Positions 1 through 10,673 of a DNA stretch of 64,000 bases are shown here, piece by piece (positions within the stretch are counted from its first letter, which is position 1; each line of letters begins with the position of its first letter). The stretch covers positions 310,001 to 374,000 of the forward strand of contig WHUZ01000011.1 in assembly GCA_015179045.1 (NCBI GenBank), given 5' to 3'. The notes beneath the pieces were generated by a model. It was not told the origin of the DNA. It saw only the letters and a program-made list of their open reading frames with translations, and ran no database searches. The stretch is from Kalaharituber pfeilii (lineage: Eukaryota > Ascomycota > Pezizomycetes > Pezizales > Pezizaceae). Position numbers and translations under genes: made by a program.

Positions 1-1
1 G

Positions 2-127
2 GTGCCTGGCTATAAGACTACTGGAGATTATGCATATTGCATTCCTGTACTTAGTAATACCAATGTTGCACCAAAGAGCGCGCTAGCACGATTAATAGCG
101 CCTGAAGTTCTGCCAAGACCACACTAG
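2..127 (+). CDS. possible 3' end of a gene truncated by the window edge
   Basis: A frame stays open from the first bases for 41 codons and stops with TAG at 125-127. The reading begins VPGYKTTGDYAYCIPV and ends PEVLPRPH. The mixed composition with one Cys would fit the C-terminus of a secreted or enzyme-like protein, but 41 open codons can occur by chance and I recognise no family. An intron end could also lie here. The rest of 128-641 is the presumed promoter and 5' UTR of the next gene, with CT-rich patches near 430-520 and no other gene visible. Confidence 0.2.
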   Translation: MPGYKTTGDYAYCIPVLSNTNVAPKSALARLIAPEVLPRPH

Positions 128-641
128 CGCGCGTTTGTGTCTTACCTCTTAAGTGAGTGAATGCGGTATGCAATACGCGGTTGCAATTTGGTTAATTGGC
201 GCAGTTTTGTCGCGAATGAGAAAATTAGGAAAAAATAGGAAAATGTGTCCTCTTTGCCCAAAATCCCGAGGCTGCGCAGTCCACCCACAGAGCTCCCCCC
301 CATACTTCGCGCAGCTCATCCCGCTTCCCGCAGTCTTCAGCTGAGTGAGTGTTCGCTTCAGCATACCATTCGCTTCTTACCTTTGCTTGCAAACCAGTAA
401 AAAAGTAGATTGCTTTGTATATGCCCTCCCCGTTTGCGTTCCATTGTTAGTTCATTTTTAGACTTCTGTCTGTACAACGGCCCGTTCCTGTAACGTCTAT
501 TCCTCCCCCGCGCAAGCTCAGGTCGAACCGCTCTTCACCTTATACTTACAATTTCGCAGATAGTCAAGACTCAGAGCAGAGCTCAACTTGTACACACCGC
601 TCGAGCGCCGCAGCGTTGAGAGTCCCAAAGCGCTATTCACA

Positions 642-2022
642 ATGGGGCGAGGGTCTCGTCTAACTCGTCTAGACGCATTTACAAAAACGGTGGAGGATGC
701 GCGGGTTCGAACCACCACCGGAGGCATTGTCACCATCACAAGCGTCCTAGTAATCTTGTTCCTGATAATAAATGAATGGCGGGACTATTCGAGGATCATC
801 ATAAGGCCAGAGTTGGTGGTGGACAAGACTCGAGGTAACCATTAGCTTTCCCTCGTACCAATTCCAGCTTATACCAGAGCAAACTGACAATAGGCTGTAG
901 GACAGCGTATGGAGATCCACCTGAACATCACTTTCCATCAGATCCCATGTGAACTCTTGACCCTCGACGTCATGGACGTCTCAGGCGAGCTTCAAGTCGG
1001 CATCTCCCACGGCGTTACAAAGACACGACTCTCACCTAAGGGTGTGCCCATCGACGTCAACGCTCTCAACATCCACGGCGAAGAGGCTTTCCATCTTGCC
1101 CCCGACTACTGCGGAAACTGCTACGGCGCTCCTGCTCCCACAACCTCCAAGAAGCAAGGATGCTGCCAAACCTGCGAGGACGTAAGAGAAGCCTACGCAA
1201 ACATTGGCTGGGCATTCGAGCGAGGCGAGGGTGTAGAACAGTGCGAGCGTGAGCACTATGCGGAGCATCTCGACTCTATGCGAGACGAGGGATGCAACAT
1301 TGCGGGAGATCTCAAAGTTAACAAGGTCATTGGCAACTTCCACATTGCGCCAGGAAAATCGTTCAGCTCTGCGCAGATGCATGTGCATGATCTTAACCAG
1401 TATCTGAACACCAATTCTCCGCATACCTTCAGCCACACTATCCACCGCTTATCCTTCGGTCCTCAGCTGCCTGATCACGTTCCAATGCCAAAGGTTCCTG
1501 CTTTGGGCGCCCCATACTATCAGGCGCGTAACCCGCTTGACGGCACTTCCCACCATACTACTCAGAAGAATTTCAACTACATGTACTTCATCAAAGTTGT
1601 CTCTACTTCCTATCTCCCACTCGGCGTCGAGGACGATGACCACGATGGAATTGCAAAGGGTGCTGTGGAGACACATCAGTACAGCGTCACTTCCCATTCT
1701 AGGAATTTGCTAGGTGGAGCTGATCCTGAGCATGCCCACACGCTTCATGCTAGGGGTGGCATTCCCGGCGTTTTCTTCTCTTATGTAGGTTAATCCTAAG
1801 TTCCCATCGTAATGCGCCCTCTTCACGAAACTAACAAATCCAATTATGAAACAGGACATCTCTCCCATGAAAGTCATCAACCGTGAAACCCGCTCGAAAT
1901 CCTTCATCGGCTTCCTCACCGGCATCTGTGCAATCATTGGTGGCACCCTCACCGTCGCCACGGCCATCGACCGAGGTGTCTACGAGGGCGCATTGAGAGT
2001 AAAGAAAATGCACCAGACGTAG
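642..2022 (+). CDS. ERV46: ERV46/ERGIC3-like COPII vesicle cargo protein
   Basis: Exons 642-834, 901-1784 and 1855-2022 give 414 aa; introns are GT..AG, the second with a CTAAC branch site. The family forms the Erv41-Erv46 complex that cycles between ER and Golgi in COPII/COPI vesicles and retrieves or packages cargo. Residues about 28-46 form the first membrane segment, followed by the conserved start of the lumenal domain (EIHLNITFHQIPCELLTLDV). A Cys-rich lumenal patch (CGNCYGAP, GCCQTCEDVREAY, EQCERE) and the block FFSYDISPMKV are family hallmarks. A second membrane segment lies at about 375-396, followed by a short cytosolic tail with a KK pair. The length matches the usual 400-420 aa. 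The first ATG after the 5' UTR, at 642, gives the full N-terminus (MGRGSRLTRLDAFTKTVEDARV), as in homologues. Confidence 0.95.
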
Positions 2023-2856
2023 TCTGGCGTTGGGATGGAGGACCAGGAGGAACAATGTGTGTCTTTTTTGTTTTTTTTTAATACCATATCATGTTTTACT
2101 CTTTCTCTTTTTTTTTCGTTTTTCGTTTGTGTTTTTACCACTCACGAGCGTTGAGCTTCTACTGTGATGTTGCGTTCTGATGCGTTTAAAGATGTAACTG
2201 TATCGTTATGGTATTTCTCATTAAAGTAAAGTTCAAAGCTAAGAATTGTTGGTAAAAGAGAAACAAAATAACAAAAAAAAACAAAAAAAAAAACGAAATA
2301 AAAAAGTGAAATCCAAGAAAAAAATGGGAACACGTGGGATTTGGAGCAGAAGTACCCATTTTCAACTTGGGACAGCTCGGGTTGTCTATTACTTGTACCA
2401 TAGTGCTCTGGTATGGGGCAATACTACTATGTAGTTGTATAGATTAGATACAGATAGTCCTCTGGCTACGCAATCTACAGACCTTATTATCAAACTCACT
2501 CGCTCCTGAACCTTCGAACCCTCCCATGCATCCCTCTCCACCTTCAGGAATCTCAACATAAATATATTCTGCACTACAGCCTACTTCGTACTTCCTACCA
2601 CCTACATCCTACCTTCCCATCCATTGTAACCAGCATTAACTTACCGAATGGACTTATTAGCACCGACATCTCTTCCCCTTCAGCTCAATTCCCATCAGAC
2701 ACAACGCATACGCATGCACAACCACGCCAGCCTTGAGACTGCAAGCACGTCACACAGACAAATAGGAGATGTTCTGAATAGAAAAAAAAAAGTAAGAAAC
2801 ATGAAAAAAAAAACTAAAAGCTAAAAAAAAACAATACACTAGAAAAACAAGTATAG

Positions 2857-2908
<52 letters not shown>

Positions 2909-3356
2909 CTAGAAAAAGCAACAGAAAAGAGAAGAAGAAAAACCTCTTTAATATAAAAAAAGAAGAGAAAAAAAATGGCAAGAAGCAGCAAACCAAACAT
3001 AGCAAATAGATAGCAAACAAACAGAAAAAAAACAGCAAATAATGGAAATTTTGCCCTTCCCCTTCCGTTCTTCGTTCATTCCTCGTCCATAGGCCATATT
3101 TCAGATCATATCGTACCGCGTACATCCAAATCCTATTTTTTTTCCTTCTCATTTTTGGTAGTTTGCTTTTGCTTTTGTATAGCCCCTGCATACAATGCAT
3201 ACACGCAACAAAAGGCGCTCATAGAGACATAGAGAGAGAGACACAGACACAACGAACAAATATCAAAAGAGGTGTCGGATATACTCTCCATTCATTATTG
3301 AATTGTATTCCTCAAGTTTCCTCATTCTCATTCATTATCCCACCGAACGCAACAAT
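2023..3356. other. intergenic region, convergent 3' ends, A/T tracts
   Basis: This is the space between the convergent ERV46-like and PWWP genes. It holds T-rich runs just after the ERV46 stop (about 2070-2130), A-rich tracts at 2270-2310, and a pure A48 run at 2857-2904 within A-rich DNA (about 2780-3040). ORFs here are homopolymer-driven (poly-Phe, poly-Lys) and not credible. It probably holds both 3' UTRs and polyadenylation signals. Confidence 0.6.
2857..2904. repeat. A48 homopolymer
   Basis: An uninterrupted run of 48 A, flanked by shorter A runs separated by single other bases. No adjacent element end or target duplication was recognised, so it cannot be assigned to a retroposed poly-A tail. 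Confidence 0.9.
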
Positions 3357-5507
3357 TCACGCGTCAGCGCCCTCCATTGGCGTGTCTCCGTCCTCGTTCT
3401 TCTCCTTCTCCTTTTCTTCTTTCGTTTCCACTCCCTTATCCTCTTGTTTACCCTCCCCTTCCTTCTTTGTTGCCTCCCCCTCCTTCTCCTGCTCTCCTTC
3501 ATCCTCCTTCTTCTCTTGATGTCCCACATCCTTCATCTCCTCATCCTTATCGGCATCCTCCTTCCCCTCAACTCCGGTCGCAATCTCAGCAGCCCCATTC
3601 GCTTTCTTAGCCTCCTCCCTTACACTAGTATCTTCTTTTATCTCCTTCTCCTTGTCCTTCTTTTCTAGTGAAGGAGCCACAACCTCCTCTTCCGACTCTG
3701 CAACAAGACGAGCGTTGACTTTCTCCAGTAGCGCAATGGCTCGTTCTCGGATTTTGTAGGTTTCGTCATTGGGGATGGTGCCGAGCTTGGTAATCATCTT
3801 GAGCACTTTGTTGATTTTCGTTTCCTGTAGTCAAGGAAGTGAGTAAGTACACTAACTGTATTGTGATCAACAACAGACAGCAAATGTTGGCGTACCTTGA
3901 TAATCGGAACCTCAAGATCCTCCACCATATTCTCCAACGCCTTGACATGGTTAGCCAATACTGGCATCTCCTCATCAGACGGCACATGATCTCTCGTCAA
4001 GAAGCCTTTCTGTAGTCTGTGCCTGATATATAGGATCTCTTTATGCCTCCTGTTTCTTGCCACTTCTGGGTCCTCTGGAGGAACAGCGGGAGCTTCCTCC
4101 TCAGCAGGTTCCTCTACCGGCTGGGCTTTCTTGCTACTCTTCTTGAATGCTGGGGCAGGGGACTCGACCTCAGATCCAGCCTCTTCTTCCTCTTCCTCAG
4201 ATTCGGAAGCCTTCTTGCCTTGTTTGGACTTGGTGACAGGTACCTTCTCCTTCTTTGCACTAACCTTCGCCTTGGTAGTTGCTGGTGTCTTGGGCTTTGC
4301 TGCCCCATTCGTTGCTTTGGAGGGAGCCTTCAGAGTCTTTGTTGTCACCTTGGGCGTTTTAGGTTTGGCAACTTTTGAGGTGGAGGCACGTCGTGGAGTT
4401 TTGGTAGGCTGAGCAGAGTGGTGAGCCAGTGCAAATAAACTTGGAAAGGAGATGAAAATTACCTTATCGCTATCCTCATCCTCACTATCCTCAGTCTTCT
4501 TCCTTTTGGTGCCTTTCTTCTTGGAGGTCTTTGCTTGTTCCTCTTCTTCATCCTCCTCTTCCTCCTCCTCCTCCTCCTCAACGTCTTCCTCTGGCTCTTC
4601 CTCTTCATCCTCATCAACAGCCATAGGGTCTTGTGTGAATCGTTCCCTAACTTCCTCCATAGTCACACCCACTTTGGCAATTTCGTATGCCGCAATAAGG
4701 TCCTTCTTCTTGCCTTTGATAGCAAAGTTCTTTATATGTTCCTTTGTAAGAGGCTCGAGATCAGTTATCGGAGAATAGTTACTACCGTGGTGGGGACAAG
4801 ATTAGCACTAGCCATGTAACAAGGCTGGGGTGTCGATAGACATACAATTCCAATAGATTGTGAAGGTACGCGATAGGATAAGCCTGCCTTAAAGACTCGT
4901 CCACTACCTTTGACTTCGATTTGGAACCTGGTTTTGCCTTGATAAGATCAGGCTTCAACTCGGCAACCTCATCTGAGAGAACCACAGCAGGCCAAGGGGG
5001 ATAGCCCTTGAGCTTGTGTAGAACAAGGTCCTCGGGCTTGTATTCCTTCGTCACGACAGCCTTCTTCAATTTCGCAGGTGTGCCGTTGTTATCCTTATCC
5101 TTAATGTTGGCCACTGACTTGCGCCTTGCGGGCTGCTTCGCTTCTGAACCCTTCTTCTTGTGTGCTTTCTTGGCTGGAGTAGACACAGCCGGGGCATCCT
5201 CCTTCTCCTCATCGTTCTGGTGCGCCTTTGCGGCGTCCTCGCCCTCATTCTCCTCAGCTTTATCGCCCTCGTTCATCGCGGGCGACGATTTGTCCTTCTT
5301 GCCCTCCTCCTCCTGAGCCTCCTCATCGCCTAATTTCATCTCGACGTCCTCATCGTCGCCGCTCCGACTCGCGCTCTTCTCTGCGGCATTCGAGTCTTTC
5401 GCCGGCGAGGGGCTCGTATGCGCGACGGCAGAGGTCGCGTCATTCTCTGCGGCAACGGGAGCAGGGCTCTCGGCCGACTTGCTTGATGATGGCGCGTCGT
5501 CGGCCAT
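3357..5507 (-). CDS. PWWP-domain protein with C-terminal TFIIS-N/LEDGF-like helical domain
   Basis: Exons (in minus order) 5507-4846, 4781-4463, 4408-3896 and 3824-3357 give 653 aa; introns are 64, 54 and 71 nt. An acidic, Ala/Ser-rich N-terminus precedes a PWWP domain at about 158-245 with the diagnostic GYPPWPAVV, the aromatic-cage region that reads methylated histone or DNA. Then come a Glu/Asp block, Lys/Thr/Pro-rich basic repeats (KTPKVTTKTLK) and a helical domain at about 440-545 (HKEILYIRHRL ... LKMITKLGTI) that resembles TFIIS N-terminal/LEDGF integrase-binding-type folds. The tail is Glu/Lys-rich. Inferred role: nuclear chromatin reader linked to transcription elongation. The first donor is uncertain: the GTATGT used here (exon ending 4846) is strongest, but GTACCT about 20 nt upstream keeps the same phase. 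The start at 5507 is the only upstream ATG in frame. Confidence 0.85.
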
Positions 5508-8188
5508 TGCTTCAGCAATTGTATGGTTTGATATATGTTTTTGTCCTGTTGAGGGAGCAGAAGGTGAAAGGAAAGGAAGTCCACGCGTTGCGGAAAGTAG
5601 CGGGTATGTATGGTGTGGGTTGGAGTGATGATGGAAGATTGTTGACGGCGTGCTGGGTTTTTTCTGGGGTTTCCCTCTAGTTTACCAGGTTGATGAGGTA
5701 AGTGACAACAATTGGCTGGACGGAGAGGGAAAAATGCGAGAAGGCGTGTGAGCGAGAGCAGGATGTGGGAGGATTGTCGGGAGGGTGGGTGGGTCGGAGA
5801 CGTGGGTATGGTGTGCAGGTGGGAGGGGAGGGTGGTGGTGGGGGGGGGGGGGGGGTTGGATGGCTGGTCTGGGCGTCGGGGGGGGGGGGTGGGGGTGGGA
5901 AGAGGGTGGACGAGGCGTCTTTGCGGGCGGCGCTGCTAGATGCAGGCGGGAGCGAGGAAGGGGAAGGGGAGGGGAAGGGGAAGGGCACCCAAGAGACACG
6001 AAAACGAAAAAGAAAAGAAAAGGATGCGGATGCGGTCGCGGTCGCGGCGAAGAGCCCGGGGGGGGGGTGGGTGGTGGGTGGTGGAGCGAATGCCTGCCAG
6101 GCCAGAGACGCGGCGGCGGGCGCCATGCAATCGCCGCGGGCGCTGGGTGAGTGGGAGGCGGCGGCCGGCCGCTGCAGCGCACGGCAGGGGTGCGGGCACG
6201 ACAGCCAGCGACTCATCCGTCGCTGACGCCGCCGCCGCCGCCGCCGCGCACCAGGCCGCAGGCGCAATCGGCAGGCAGCCCACGACGAATCGGCAGCCGG
6301 AGAGGAGAGGTGTGCGGCCAGCGGTCGGAGGTGGGCGCGCCGGAGACACCGGCCCTTCTGTCGATATCATAACTGTGCTCTCCCCTATCATACCCGTGCT
6401 GCGGCAGGAGGCGAGCCTTCGCCGCGGCTCTCTGGAACCAGCGTAGCATGAGCTAGCAGGAGAGATAGAGATGACGCTGCCGCGCGAGGCCCTGGCCACA
6501 CTGGCCACACTGGCCACACTCCGTGAACCGTCATGCATCTTCGATAATATCCTGACAAGGCGTGATGGCTTTGGCTCCCCGCCTCACCCCCCCCCCCCCC
6601 CTTAGCTCTACAGTCGTGCCGATGGCTGCTAACACAAGGCTGCAACACGACCGCCGATGCCGAGCGACGGAAATACCATACTGTATCACAGTTGCGCAAG
6701 GCATGTCTTGCATTTCGGTTGCAATAGAGCACTGTACTAGTACTCGATTGCTTTTGGGGACAGGTATGCTCCCCCCCTCCCCCCGTAGCAGACAACTGGT
6801 CATCTGACATCTTGAGCATTCGGCTGTCCCCCCATTGAACAGACTTGACAACGTACCGGTTAAACTCGTCCGGTGATTATAATTGCCTACTTCAAGTCAC
6901 TGCCAAGGCTACGGAAAATGCAAGTATATAATGTTATGGGTATAGAGAAGATATGTCAGTACGCCACTCTCCCTCAAGTGGCATGAGGGACAAAACTTGG
7001 CAGCCAAGCCAGCGCTGCTTCGTTTGTGCTTCTAAGTTCTTTGGGGAACAATGACTCCAGTGGTGTGAAAGTTTGTACTAGTACTTCCTCAATATAACTG
7101 GGTTGGACCAGTTAGTATCCTAGGTACAGCCCAATTGGGGAACACAAAGCGTTTGAATTTGCCCAGTCCTGTTCATCGTTCCCTGTCGATCGCGATGCCC
7201 CGCCCCCCCATACAGCCTGTTTTCCATTTGCCCCGCCAGGTGACCCCCCCGTTCATAGCAGAGCAGCAATGGGAACACAAACTAGCCTACCTACTTGGAT
7301 ATGAGATGCCTCTTGTGTTGGAATACTTGCTTCTGTCAGGACGTAGCCATCTTATCATCTGGCACCTGAACGTGCCAAGAAGCTGCATCCAGGCCGAGAA
7401 TTATACCATTTGCTGGAGATGCAGTCAAGTGAATCGAGATACAGTGCCTTATGTAACGGTGATTCAGAAAAATGCTCAGCAGCTTTCTATCTACTTTACA
7501 CAATTCGGTACATCGTAAGCGCTATTTAAGATCTGGGGAATTTTTTGTGAAAAGCATGAAAGCTTTGTCAGGTCTCTTCTCTTCAGTTCTCTCTCATTAA
7601 ATCGCCCTCTGCTCTGGTGGCAAAGGAAGCTGTTTACCTAGCAAATGAACGGGTGAAGTAGTATATTGCGGGCTCGAATAGGTGTATTCAATCTATAGAT
7701 CATCCCATGCAAGGGGTATCGAAGATAAAACAATTGAGAAAGCCCGAAAAGGAGCATTCCGAGATTCAGTCGTTTAGGAATCTACACATTCTGTCTTAAT
7801 GGACTCACCCTGGAATTTTCTACTCACTTCATGTTTTTGGAGCCGAAGCTGCAAGGTCAACTCAATATTGAGTTGGGTGACGCCTTTCAATGTGTCCTTA
7901 AGAGGGTTAGTTCAAGCGTCAATTAGCTGTACTCAACTAGGGAGACTGTATTCAACTTCTTGGACCAGGAGCTGCTGGGAAAGCTGCTACATCTTGATTG
8001 ATATCCACAACGCTCAAAATATCACCATATAAAGGGGTAAAACCTATAGCTCTGCATGTTTATGCGCTTCTGAATTAATCTACTCTTGGACGGTTACTAA
8101 CGAGAAACACTACGAACCGCTTCAGGTTTACTTGATAATCCCCACAACCGCTCAAGCTGGCTTTTCACAAGCGGAGTATCATAGGACC
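5508..8188. other. intergenic region with G/C homopolymers and purine-rich low complexity
   Basis: No convincing gene. 5700-6130 is strongly G/A-rich with G runs near 5840, 5880 and 6058, and the long ORFs on both strands there are composition artefacts (poly-Gly, poly-Pro). A GCC/CCG trinucleotide run lies at about 6228-6248, a C run at about 6588-6600, and a 10-bp motif is repeated three times at 6494-6521. Downstream, 6800-8130 is of ordinary composition. An open frame at 7135-7518 (127 codons) has no ATG at its start and no recognisable domain. The last few hundred bases are the likely promoter and 5' UTR of the next gene. Confidence 0.5.
6494..6521. repeat. short tandem repeat, GGCCACACT x3
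   Basis: Three near-perfect copies of a 10-bp unit (GGCCACACTG) lie in the GC-rich 5' flank of the PWWP gene. Each contains GGCCAC. Confidence 0.7.
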
Positions 8189-8689
8189 ATGAGCTACCAA
8201 CCTCCCTCTCCTCAGACCCGCCCGCCTCTACAATCCAGAGGGACCTCAGCTTCAGACTCTAGTTCTCAATCACATCAGACAGGGGTCATCAAGGAGCATT
8301 GGAACGACCTACCAGCTAACTTCACTCCGGCGGGTTCTCGAAGTGTATCCAGAACAGGAACGCCTCTACCAAGTAATGATGCTTGTACCCATACGGATGG
8401 ATATGGAGGTCAATTAGACTTTGAAACCCTTCTATCGGCATTGTTAGACTCTCCGACGTCCCTCTCACCAACGGACCTCAAGCTCCTGACATCAAAAGTT
8501 CAAAAGGCTGTGGGAGGCATGACTCTAGACCAGCGGAATGATTTAAGCTATATATTTAAGGCGGTTGCTGTCGATAGAAGTCAGACGCCGGCGTGGGGAA
8601 GAGAACGGGTAGTTGAGTTTATGATGCGGGAAAAAGGGGTCGCTAGTTGGGCCATTGCCGTGAGGAAGCTGGTTGAAAATATTGTATAG
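8189..8689 (+). CDS. small conserved-looking protein of unknown function
   Basis: Single-exon ORF of 166 aa starting at the ATG at 8189 (MSYQPPSPQTRPP). The frame is open further upstream, but no ATG precedes this one. The N-terminal third is Ser/Pro/Thr-rich and probably disordered. The C-terminal half (from DFETLLSALLDSP) is a well-mixed helical sequence ending in WAIAVRKLVENIV, with regular hydrophobic spacing, which suggests a small folded domain. I do not recognise the family. The domain-like C-terminus and normal codon mix argue that it is real. No membrane segment or signal peptide is seen. Confidence 0.65.
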   Translation: MSYQPPSPQTRPPLQSRGTSASDSSSQSHQTGVIKEHWNDLPANFTPAGSRSVSRTGTPLPSNDACTHTDGYGGQLDFETLLSALLDSPTSLSPTDLKLLTSKVQKAVGGMTLDQRNDLSYIFKAVAVDRSQTPAWGRERVVEFMMREKGVASWAIAVRKLVENIV

Positions 8690-9173
8690 CTGGGCTGGGC
8701 TGGGCGGTATCGCTATGGGAGGCTCGATAAGCTTGTGGTGCTCCGGTCCGGGCTTGGAGAATAGATCTCTCAATGCAAGTGTCATTCTTCGCAGAAAAGA
8801 CCTTGGTTGGGCTGTGGGATGGGAGCATCTCCACCTTGACGCCAGCGATGTTGAATAGTGCACCCAGTGACAGGAGCATTGAGAAATTGAATTTGTGCAG
8901 CCTAAATCTACTTGGTCCTGCTCCTTTCTCTGTGCCTGCTATGGGCGCTGCCAGTACGCAGTCCTACCTCTTACAAGCAACCTTACGTCCGCGAGAATGA
9001 CATTATTCCCTATTCGGCAATAATTAGCACTGGGAGCTTCACAGGTCCATAAATGGCTGCTGAGACTACGTCCTCCCTTAATTCCCTCTATCCTCAATGC
9101 TCCAAACTCCCTCCTCTGAAACTACAAGATTCCCCAGCCTCCAAGCACCCTGTTCTGCTCTACATCGAAGTAA
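8690..9173. other. intergenic region
   Basis: Nothing recognisable. It should contain the promoter of the downstream secreted-protein gene. Short frames at 9053 and 9097 begin with ATG but are out of frame with the signal peptide of that gene. Confidence 0.5.
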
Positions 9174-9176
9174 TTC

Positions 9177-10371
9177 TTGCTCAACATACTCGTTTGGGTT
9201 CTCTCCCTTTTCCTATTTTCTTGCGCTGTTATCTCTGTCCCTGATTCTCGCCATAAATCAACTCCTCCAATCCATCCAATCCGCTCTTTATCTCCGTTCG
9301 GAAGGTGCAATGCTTGGAACCCCTTCCAATGCAGAATCATCGGAATGGTTACCCATACTTTCACCCAAGAGACCACCTCTACCATCTATGCCCTTATTGA
9401 TACAACAGGAACTGAGGCCATCTACGCCCCTGTCACAGCTTCATGTGTTGATTTTACGAGGGTATACTGTGATCATGGGAATGCTAGTGTTCAAATGACT
9501 ACTGTCTGGGACGAATGCAGGCTCCACTTTGAAACTGTATCCACTGTGGCAGAGCCAGAAATGGCTACATACAGTTCTAATATTCCAGTTTGTGAAGGGA
9601 CTTAGCTGCCATCTGGGCGGACCTGAGAAGCATGCTCAGCCATCATGGAAACAAATGGTATCTATTTGGGCTACAGAGTCTCAAATGATTAAAGAATTGC
9701 CTACTGTAATCGTTTCTATCTAGGAGGGGCCTCAGAGTACCCCAGCATCAAGTTGTGCCGCCGAAGACCCTCAATATCAGTTTACTATGGCCTGCAAAGA
9801 TATCGAGACCATGGGTTTTAATGCTAAACGTCAATGCACTAAGAAGACGCACCACACATATACTGCTACAGTGAGTTTTTGCGTGTTTATGTCCGGAGCT
9901 TGGACTGATATTTTGCAGTTTGATGATCTCCACGTTCCATACATTCCTAAACCATATAATGGACTTGAATTCTCGGAACATTTTACTTTTTTGGAGCCTT
10001 CACTCATTTACAGCAACTATACTGCCCCTTCACCGCTGGCAGCCATAAGCTATGCGTCAAATAAGAGTCGTATGCTGTCAATGATTCCATTCAATCCCAA
10101 GTCGATGTACGTTGGCTGTGAGGTTGCTCAGGCATGCCTTAATGAAACTAGAGGATGGTCCCCAAACGGCGTCCAACCAGCTGCCGAGTTGCATGTGAGG
10201 GTCAACAATTGGAGCTTCGTTAGATTGTCTAATTTTGGTTTCAACCAAATTACGATGCTTGGATTCGATGTATTGGACTTGACAAGTGGGACTAGAGGGA
10301 CATTGGAATTGACTCTTGACGAGATCACGCTCAGCAAAGAAGTTTTTGAGTTTCATGAATGCTTCGATTGA
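9177..10371 (+). CDS. secreted protein of unknown function; no visible start codon
   Basis: Likely exons are 9177-9587, 9724-9870 and 9919-10371; introns 9588-9723 (GTTTGT..TAG) and 9871-9918 (GTGAGT..CAG) keep phase. The 5' end encodes a textbook signal peptide (NILVWVLSLFLFSCAVIS), then a mature part with scattered Cys and N-glycosylation sequons (NAS, NYT, NET). The C-terminal domain begins FDDLHVPYIPKPYNGLEF and ends ELTLDEITLSKEVFEF. This resembles, from memory, a widespread fungal secreted domain with an 'FDDL..P.PY.GL.F' opening, not functionally defined. The frame is closed by TAA at 9171 and holds no ATG before the hydrophobic core; an ATA codon (9186-9188) sits where a start would be expected. 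This could be a lost start, an unseen 5' exon, or a sequence error. The 5' boundary given is the open-frame limit, not a proven start. Confidence 0.55.
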
Positions 10372-10673
10372 TTCTGGGGTTTCCGGTGAAGAGCGCGGAG
10401 ACAAGCATGGCATTCGGAGCTTTATTATGTTCCACTAAGTCATTATTTTCTAGGATGGCTGAGTAGCATCGAAAGGTTGAGCCAGCTTTATATTATTCTT
10501 GAGCACAAGAAGGAGGTGTATGTCGGCATATGGAGTGTGAAGGTTAGAGATCCAGCATACATGAAATCTTGTCAAGAAGGGGAAATAGCATAGGTACAAG
10601 TAGTATCATGCGTTCAGGTTTATTCTATTATACAACAGTAATTATAACGGATACTACTTATCCTCCGTATTCG
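10372..10673. other. intergenic region, convergent 3' ends
   Basis: About 300 bp between two convergent genes. No feature is recognised beyond likely 3' UTRs. Confidence 0.5.

Noticed and set aside
690..720. GGGTTCGAACCACC word resembling a tRNA T arm
   Set aside because: It lies inside the well-supported first coding exon of the ERV46-like gene, with no tRNA fold around it.
5677..6538. Several long overlapping frames on both strands
   Set aside because: All are poly-Pro, poly-Gly or Arg/Ser low complexity caused by G/A- and C/T-rich DNA; no conserved-looking segment.
7135..7518. 127-codon frame on the plus strand
   Set aside because: Begins at a TTG, has no early ATG, no recognised domain, and no supporting splice structure.
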